Below the pieces are notes generated by a model. It had not been told where the DNA came from. It saw nothing but the letters and a program-made list of their open reading frames with translations, and ran no database searches. A program made the translations under genes and the position numbers. A stretch of DNA of 64,000 bases from Botryotinia globosa (lineage: Eukaryota > Ascomycota > Leotiomycetes > Helotiales > Sclerotiniaceae), in contig RCSZ01000011.1 in NCBI GenBank assembly GCA_014898425.1, positions 1,424,501 to 1,488,500 on the forward strand, written 5' to 3'. Each line of letters begins with the position of its first letter. The stretch's first letter is position 1. Below are positions 57,478 through 64,000 of this stretch, one piece after another.

Positions 57478-57730
57478 GTAGAAGGTGGTAGGGTCATAGA
57501 GTAGTCCTTCGCATATACCACAGGAAAGTCACCGTAACGTGTCGCCTCAGACAGGGGAGAGGAGGGGGAGGCTCTACATAGCGCTTCACAAGACGTACTA
57601 GAAGTTTGGTGGGTGGGAACTGACTGCTCTTTCTAAACTACAAGGAAAAGGGCTATAAATACTAGCTACAGAAGTGGACCACGTGACCAGCACAAAGATT
57701 CGCTCACAATATAAGATAATAAACCGACTT
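57478..57730. other. GC-normal island inside the AT-rich region
   Basis: About 250 bases of ordinary composition: GGTGGTAGGGTCATAGAGTA, CGTGTCGCCTCAGACAGGGG and TGGGTGGGAACTGACTGC, then GGGCTATAAATACTAGC and GACCACGTGACCAGCAC. They are embedded in sequence that is otherwise extremely AT-rich. A TATAAATA box followed by 60-70 bases suggests a promoter or an LTR fragment that escaped RIP. No open frame of note. Confidence 0.5.
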
Positions 57731-57841
57731 CATTTATAAATTTTTAATAAATTTCTTTTTTCTATTTTTTATAATTATAAATATAATTATATCATACTTT
57801 CTTAAAAAGCAAGGGGTCCGGGGGCTCGCAGGCCCTTGGTT

Positions 57842-59149
57842 TGAAAAGAGAGTGTAAATAAGCTATTTTTTAGAATTTTCAGGATTTGAGGTTTTAGGAT
57901 TTGTTAGATTTTCTAGATTTTCGATATTCTCTTAGATTTTAATGATTTAATAGAAAGCTAGTTTGAATAATTATAATTAAATTATCTTTATATTAATATT
58001 TATATTTTAAAGAAATTAATTAAAATTTCTACTTGATTGAATTAAGATTATATTATATAAATCTAAATTCTTTATATCTTTAGATGCTCTTTTTGTGGAA
58101 ATCATAATAATATTAATAATTGATTATAAAATAAAAATTAATAGATTATTTCATTTAATAAAATAAATAATATTAATAAATCAATTAGATATATGGTGTA
58201 AAGACTTTCTATTAATTCTTTTAAATTATAAAAATTATATGTGAATTTATATGTATGTAGATTACTTTCGATATAAGATAAACCCAAAGGCCTATCGTTA
58301 GATACTTTATTAGACTCTATAACCTTACGACCGTGATATATAATTTATGATTTAAATAAGAGTATTAATAAAAAGTTATGCGCTTTTTTATGTTTTGATA
58401 TTTTTCGCGTAAACTTTATACCTAGTACTATATATACATACATACATATATATACAATAAATATAATAAATTATATCTCGAAACATCATTTCTCATAAGT
58501 TTAAAAACACACCACACATTATCTCTCTAATAAATAGCCCAGCATATAAATTAAATTCGTGTTACTCAAATCAAATCAAATCAAATCAAATCATCAACGG
58601 TAGTCGATTCTTTATACTACCCGCGGTGTGGTGGGTAGCAGGTAGGTAAATACAAGCCAAATTGACAAGACATGATCCGTGCACCTACCCTTGGTCTAGT
58701 CTTTACTAGGAATAGCTTATGTTAATATAAGAATAGTCTTTTTCAACTTCACTTCATTCATTGTAAATCATGAAAATTATCAGTTCGGATGCTTACGATG
58801 ATTTGTAAAAGGGTTTGTTGATGAAATTGTATATTGAAAAGATTACTGATATAATTTCACTTTATTTGTTTTGAATTCCTAGATCTGGGGTTTTGGTGCT
58901 TCATTTTGACTCATTTTGGCTCATTTTGGCTCATTTTGGCTCATCCTGTCTCTATCAGGCTTCATCAATCCAACCAAATAACTTTCAGACTTTATCAAAT
59001 AGATCACAATCTTGACCACTGATTATCAGGTACATAGCCCATTCTCATTACTATCAATCATCACCTCCTCAAGCCAAACCGTCAATCCTTCATCGATCAT
59101 ACCCATTATGGACCACTTCCACACCAAATCATGCAATCCAACACAACCC
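57842..59149. other. AT-rich island ending near 58.6 kb, with small repeats
   Basis: AT-rich to about 58.5 kb, then normal composition. It contains an (ATCAA)n run at 58566-58592 and a 10-bp tandem (TCATTTTGGC)n at 58901-58945. No gene seen; the small frame 59012-59329 (+) overlaps the minus-strand gene below. Confidence 0.5.
58901..58945. repeat. 10-bp tandem repeat (TCATTTTGGC)n
   Basis: Four consecutive near-perfect TCATTTTGGC units. Confidence 0.9.
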
Positions 59150-59991
59150 CTAACCATGAATTTCGAGGTTCATGTATTGAACCTCAGGAACTCCTGGAGT
59201 CCAAAATTTAGAATTTCTATATGGAAGATTAGTATTTTGTCTGTTTTCTGGATTGAAAAAAAGTTGTACTTACATTCCAATGTTAGGAACACGACGTTTT
59301 ATGAAAGTCTCTTTCTGCCAAGGTCTTAAATTTGCAAGAAACTCATTTCTAGTCTGATTATATGGCGTAGGGTTGTGGGTGATGATATAACCAGGTTTAG
59401 GACTCCCATCTTTTAACCATGTTAATAAACCTCGATACCCAAGCCATTTGACCCATTCTCGATACATATCGTCTTGACCATTACGATGTACACGGTTGGT
59501 AAATGCAGCACAGCACGCCCCAACAAATTATCGAAGCTGAAATCTGATTCCTCCCCCCCATGTAAGCTTCGAATAAACGAGTCGTCGACGGGTAGTGTAA
59601 ATGGAAAATCTCTGGGGCCTTGTTTGAAGATGTAGTCGTTGAAATAATACAGGTAGACTTTGACGCACGCGATGAGAATTTCTCACCCTGATCGCTTTCA
59701 AAGAAGGAATCCGTTTTATCAACTCTATTAGGATTTCGATTGAGACCTCTGAAATAGGAGGAACAACTTGTGTTGTAAGGTGCAGTCGGCACGTCAGAGA
59801 TTGTTGATGAGGGTTTTGCCTTTTCGATTTCTGGTTTCCAATAAGGGTGGTATGGTATACTTCTGTGGTTTCTCTCTTTCTTTTTCCATTTCCTCTTCTT
59901 TTTTATGGTCAAGATAATAGTTTGATAGTGGATGGTATTTTGACATGATGATATCAGTCAGGGCTGTGATACTGCTTCCAATCCAAGACAT
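59150..59991 (-). CDS. Unrecognised gene, tentative four-exon model
   Basis: A phase-consistent model is 59991-59861, 59748-59525, 59472-59274 and 59216-59150, giving 206 residues from MSWIGSSITALTDIIM to EVQYMNLEIHG. The last two exons look the most protein-like (MYREWVKWLGYRGLLTWLKD, KPGYIITHNPTPYNQTRNEF, PWQKETFIKRRVPNIG, FWTPGVPEVQYM). The second intron uses a weak GTTGGG donor. The frame of exon 3 also stays open upstream through that intron (CCAAFTNRVHRNGQDD), so a one-base frame break in a G run at about 59516-59519 is an alternative explanation. I do not recognise the family. Two further frames overlap at 59560-59720, which makes the middle uncertain. Confidence 0.4.
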
Positions 59992-60646
59992 TGAAAAGGG
60001 AGTTGGGGAAAAGGGAGTTGAGGAAAAGGGAATTGAAGTCAAAGACTTTGCTTATCATTGTTGAGGATGCAGGTGATGAATGATTATAATTATGTCTTCA
60101 TGTCTTTCTATCTCCAGCTATATTGACTACAAATCAGAGAAAGCTTTGTCCAGGGAAAAGTCCAGGAAAAGTTCGGCAAACATCTTGAAACTGTCAAGGT
60201 TCCCGAATAAAGTGTTGAGATCTCAAGGTGAGAGTCAAAGATGGTCATGTGATCCTATCTCAGCAAGACTACGAGGAAACTTCCTCAATCAACGATGAGG
60301 ATGGGATCGAGGATCAAAGCTTGTCAATGTTTATCCCCCACATACTTAAGTATCTTTGAGATTCAATTTCCCAAATCTCCACCATTAAACCTCTGCCAGT
60401 ACATTACATTCCATTCCATCTCTTTTCTTCTCTCTTCCTTCCTCAGTTCTAATCATCACTTCCACCCTCTTTTATCAACATCTTGGATTTCATCTACCAA
60501 TCTTGGCGCTCATTTCAATCCTTCCATCTACTTTCATGCTCTAACCAATTTGCGCCTTTAATTTTCTTCTCAAATTACTTCCACCCATTCTTGGCCCCAA
60601 GTTTCTTTCTCACAATCAACGTCGCAAAACTTCTAATTTTATCAAG
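59992..60646. promoter_or_regulatory. Divergent intergenic region
   Basis: 655 bases between divergent start codons. Next to the minus-strand start is a 15-bp tandem (AAAAGGGAGTTGGGG-type, about 59993-60037). The last ~250 bases before the plus-strand gene are C/T/A-rich 5' UTR-like sequence. Confidence 0.5.
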
Positions 60647-62231
60647 ATGATTGACGAATCGAATCCAATCGAACAAAATTATGTCACTCAGCCTTGCTTC
60701 CCCTTCGATTTAACTTGTCGTCCTACTCTTCGCCATCCTCACCATCCTCACCATCCTCACCATCCTCACCATCCTCACCATCCTCACCATGGATTGAAAG
60801 CTCAAAATCGCATCAACTCATCAGTTCATCACTTCCAACCTTCCCAACTTCATCTCTCTACCCCATTCGACCTTTCTCTCATTTCACGCCATCCTCAAAA
60901 ACTGGGTTTACGTCGAATGAAAAAGAGCCACAATCTTGCTGGTCTTGCACGAGCAGAAATCAAGTCCTACCATGAGATTGTCATGAAGAATGATACAGAC
61001 CCTTCTTTTCCCAGATTCGCAGCCTTTCCAAAAGAAATTCGGCTCAAAATTTGGGAAGAATATGCCAATAATTTAACACCAAGAGATATACCTGTTTGGC
61101 GCCTCAGGAATCCGTTTATTCATTCATCCACTAGTTGTTACATCAACATCTATGATCATATCAGCAAACGTCTTCAATTGATTCCTCTCAGTAGTGGATC
61201 GGTACGACATTATGATTTCAAGTTCGCTTGTCCACAACCAGATATCCTCTACATCAATTCTGAAGCACGAAAAGTTGGTTTGAATATTTACACCCAAGAG
61301 AGTTTGAATGGTACCATTTGCTCCAAGATGAATTGGGAACCTGGTTCGGAAACTGGTCCAGCAACTATCTATCGTCATATCAATGGAATGGATCGCATCA
61401 TGCCAATGTATGATTTTTCAAATGGACACGAAACTTTTTGGATCGAACATGAGCATCAACTCGAAGGACGTATTGCACTCAATGCTTTTCTCTATGATTT
61501 GGATCCAAATCAACCAGTTCTCTCCAGTGATACTATGTTGATGTTGATGAAGAGTTCTTTAACCGCTCGAGAAAGACGCGAACTTTATGATAAAGAAGTC
61601 GCAAAAGCTTGGGCAGCAGTTATACCATCAACTGCTATACCACCTCCTACTAGGACACTTGGTCATTTCCATCCATTCAATATCAAGGAAATTACAATTT
61701 ACTATCGCACCGAAAGTCTTATTGGAGTTAAAGGTAAGTTCTCTCCATCATTCATTTCCAATCGCACATTACTAACTCCACACAGAATTCAAATGGACCA
61801 ACATCTCCGAAAACCATCTCCACGAATACGAAGGCTACCAAGAAATGCTCAACATGAAACGCGCCGTCAAAATCGCATACCAATACTGGGAATTACAACG
61901 CTATCGCACTTGGGTTCATTACACTGGCCACATGGATCCTCAAATCACAGCTGAATTGGTGGAGGATCTCAATACATCAGAGTTTAAGAAACACATTGGA
62001 AAGATGAGTTATTTGTTGTTGACCATGACGAGAGATAATCCGGGATTGCAGGAAAAGTATAAGTCGAGGATGGAATATAAGATGGCGAATCCGAGGAGAA
62101 GTTGGAATGAGAGAATGGAAGAGATGTGGGAGGAGAGAGTACCGGTTTTGCCGAAAATTCAATTTGCGGTTTGTGGAAAGAAGGAGGGTGGGTTGAAGGG
62201 AGTGGTTAGACCGCCGGGATTTAAGTTGTAG
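60647..62231 (+). CDS. 2EXR-domain protein with N-terminal His-Pro repeat
   Basis: Two exons, 60647-61733 and 61786-62231, with a 52-nt phase-1 intron, encode 510 residues. The fungal 2EXR domain (an F-box-like helical start, function unknown) begins at about residue 119 with FPRFAAFPKEIRLKIWEEYA. It continues with a DILYINSEARKVGLNIY segment, as is typical of the family. The C-terminal half is helical and charged. The N-terminus contains HP and HHP repeats (about residues 30-48) encoded by a 9-bp minisatellite, then a basic LGLRRMKKSH segment. No signal peptide. 2EXR genes are numerous in filamentous ascomycetes and vary between strains. The repeat and the start codon choice are the least secure parts. 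Confidence 0.85.
60733..60790. repeat. 9-bp coding minisatellite (CATCCTCAC)n
   Basis: About six perfect CATCCTCAC units in frame with the 2EXR gene, each coding for His-Pro-His. Because the unit is a multiple of three, copy-number change would alter the protein length without a frameshift. Confidence 0.95.
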
Positions 62232-64000
62232 GGTGGGACGTGGATGGGATAAGTATGAGATGGGTATGAGAGTAGAGGTGGGGGTGCGGGTGCGGGAACG
62301 ACGATGCGTATTGGAAGCGGGAGATTGGCATTCAGGAGAGGTAGGAATGATGTGAGAATTGGGGAAGGGGAATAAAATGGTGCTTTGGTTGTGATTGGAA
62401 TCACTGCTTCTGGATTGAATACGCGCGTTAAGGATTGGTGAATTGGTCATGTTCTAAAGGGTTGGATGAAACAACAGGAGAATTGATACGACAAAAGCTC
62501 AACACGATTTACGGAAATCGACCTCAGCACTGTGATTACACAGAAAAAAAGAATGATAAAAGGGTTTCTTATTTTCTTCATTTCATTTCCGTTTCTTTGT
62601 AAATTAAAAAAGTTAACGTCTATTTTAGTAGACCGATGGGATTAGATATTCTCCTTTGGGAATTATAAAATAAAATAAAATAGAATGGATAGATATTGAA
62701 TAAAAGAAAAGTAATTGGTGATGAATTTTCTTTCTGGTATTTTGGGTGCGGAGGATCTGCTTGCTTGCTCGCTCGCTGGGTGTGATTTGGGAGCTGGGAT
62801 ATGCGGTAGAATATGCGGAGATAGATGATGGATTAGGTGATGTTGTTGTGATGCCTTGTACGATGCTGCGTAAACTGGGAAATATTTTTAGATACTTGGA
62901 GGTATCTAGGTACTGGATTTCTGATGATGATGGTAATCACAAGCTTTTAATTTTTTGTGATATGAAATATGTTGCGTTGATGCGTAATTATCTAGATATC
63001 CCATCCCAAGCACTCCATCTCCATTCCCTCTTCACTCCCCTCTCATATCCTCCTCATCATCATCAGAACCTCTCACAAACCATAATATACCTTCTCAAAA
63101 ACCCAATCCAATCCAATCCCAATCCCAACCCACCATCCCCCATTCCCGCTGAATCACCTAGTATTCACTTATTTGTTCTCCCTCGTAAATTTTCGTGAGA
63201 CGTATAGTTATATTCATTCATATTCATATTCATATTTGAATAATCACTACTAAAGTAGCTTTGCTTCTTCTTAGAGTGTTCTATATTGATGAACCTATCA
63301 GAGTGAGTGCGCGAGCTCTTGAGGTAGAAGAAGAAAAAAACAGAAAAATCGAATGGCGTGCACTGGCAGCAAATCCGATGAGCTTTTATTGATTAATCAA
63401 ATATCGAGATATACTGAGTAATAAATATCATATCATATCAAAATCATGATTTCCCCGATCCGAATCTGGTCATATGGCTAAAATAAGCTAAGCTAAGCTG
63501 GGATATTCGAGATGACTAATCGTGTTAAGCGAGGTACTGGGTATGTCCACGGGTCTTTTTTTGTTTTGGATACCTACGGTGTGGTGTGAGGCGAGTTGGC
63601 ATGGAAGGGTAGGAATGATAGAATGAACGGGACTTGAAGTCACAGGGACTGAGTGTGTTTAGATGAGAGTCTGATGGATTTTTTCTGGGGGGAGGGAGAT
63701 GATTTAAGATGTTTTTACACGAGATGTTTGGGTAATCCTCGCTTGGGATCGGATGACATGGTTCTTCCAGAGGTTATTAATATCTCAGACTTTTCTGCTT
63801 GCTGCTTGCTGCAGCGCGTCGACTGGTAACACCACACAAATTGATAGTCTGAACATAATAGCGTTAAGGACGATTGGAAATCTCAAGATATATTGACAGA
63901 CTATATAGAAGAACATTTGATCCTGAATGTCTCGAGAAGAAGACTGTATCTTGCATACAAGACTACACCAATTTTCTCAATTTGGAAGATTGCAAACGCG
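62232..64000. other. Right end, no gene recognised
   Basis: Contains short simple repeats such as (ATTCAT)n near 63212-63235 and (TAAGC)n near 63484-63500. The frames 61977-62450 (-) and 62746-63198 (+) have biased composition and no domain. If a further gene starts here, its conserved part lies outside the window. Confidence 0.45.

Larger units (their letters stand above)
55927..57841. mobile_element. 1.9-kb element with GC-rich terminal inverted repeats
   Basis: The left end carries a 26-base GC-rich block (GGGGCCTGCGAGCCCC core) followed by TTGCTTTTTGAGAAAGTAT and AT-rich sequence. The right end (57763-57841) is its reverse complement with few changes, giving inverted repeats of roughly 75 bases. 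The interior is AT-rich and has no intact coding frame. The GC-rich ends stand out sharply from the surrounding island. No clear target-site duplication is visible, so the superfamily is unknown. Confidence 0.6.

Noticed and set aside
60694..60975. Overlapping frame reading the minisatellite as Ser-Ser-Pro repeats
   Set aside because: The alternative frame ends before the conserved 2EXR region, which continues only in the His-Pro frame.

Overview
The window is nuclear DNA from a filamentous ascomycete. The genes carry short phase-consistent introns, mostly 50-80 nt with GTAAGT- or GTATGT-like donors and TAG or CAG acceptors. Gene content (divergent ATP-citrate lyase subunit genes, GH72 and GH12-CBM1 enzymes, a NACHT-ankyrin STAND protein, 2EXR and PRMT5 proteins) and AT-rich islands with RIP-like decay suggest a leotiomycete, perhaps Sclerotiniaceae (Botrytis/Sclerotinia type). 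That placement is an inference from general knowledge, not from a search. I joined exons by hand and checked that each multi-exon model keeps a continuous frame.

Layout. 1-3.6 kb: the 5' part of an ABCG transporter gene and a secreted FAD-linked oxidase, both on the minus strand. 6.2-6.9 kb: DNA polymerase delta small subunit. 7.6-13.9 kb: the head-to-head ATP-citrate lyase pair acl1/acl2 around a 2.3 kb shared promoter region. 14.8-17.0 kb: a FabG-like SDR with a probable mitochondrial presequence. 17.1-19.8 kb: the SUMO E1 subunit Uba2. 20.6-21.8 kb: a queuosine salvage protein. 22.3-25.1 kb: a large mitochondrial PPR-like protein. 25.4-26.2 kb: a DUF866 zinc protein. 26.6-27.2 kb: SmF. 27.7-30.4 kb: PRMT5. 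These form a housekeeping block.

From 33 kb the window turns accessory. 33.4-39.8 kb holds a very large NACHT-ankyrin STAND gene whose reading frame is broken by one base in the ankyrin region. 40.3-40.6 kb may be a small two-exon orphan gene. 41.08-41.87 kb is a foldback (MITE-like) element. 42.7-44.6 kb encodes an apparently non-secreted trypsin-fold protease with a recognisable His/Asp/Ser triad. 47.8-49.5 kb is a GPI-anchored GH72 glucanosyltransferase and 51.5-52.6 kb a secreted GH12 endoglucanase with a shortened CBM1. 54.5-58.6 kb is an AT-rich island with a second copy of the foldback element, a 1.9 kb element with GC-rich terminal inverted repeats, and a short GC-normal island. 59.2-60.0 kb carries an unrecognised gene and 60.6-62.2 kb a 2EXR-domain protein.

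How the genes relate. acl1 and acl2 encode the two subunits of one cytosolic enzyme that makes acetyl-CoA, and probably share regulation. PRMT5 and SmF lie tail to tail and both belong to spliceosomal snRNP biogenesis. The NACHT-ankyrin gene, the protease and the transposon debris between them form the most interesting stretch, because fungal STAND receptors and proteases are known partners in regulated cell death. A functional link here is only a hypothesis.
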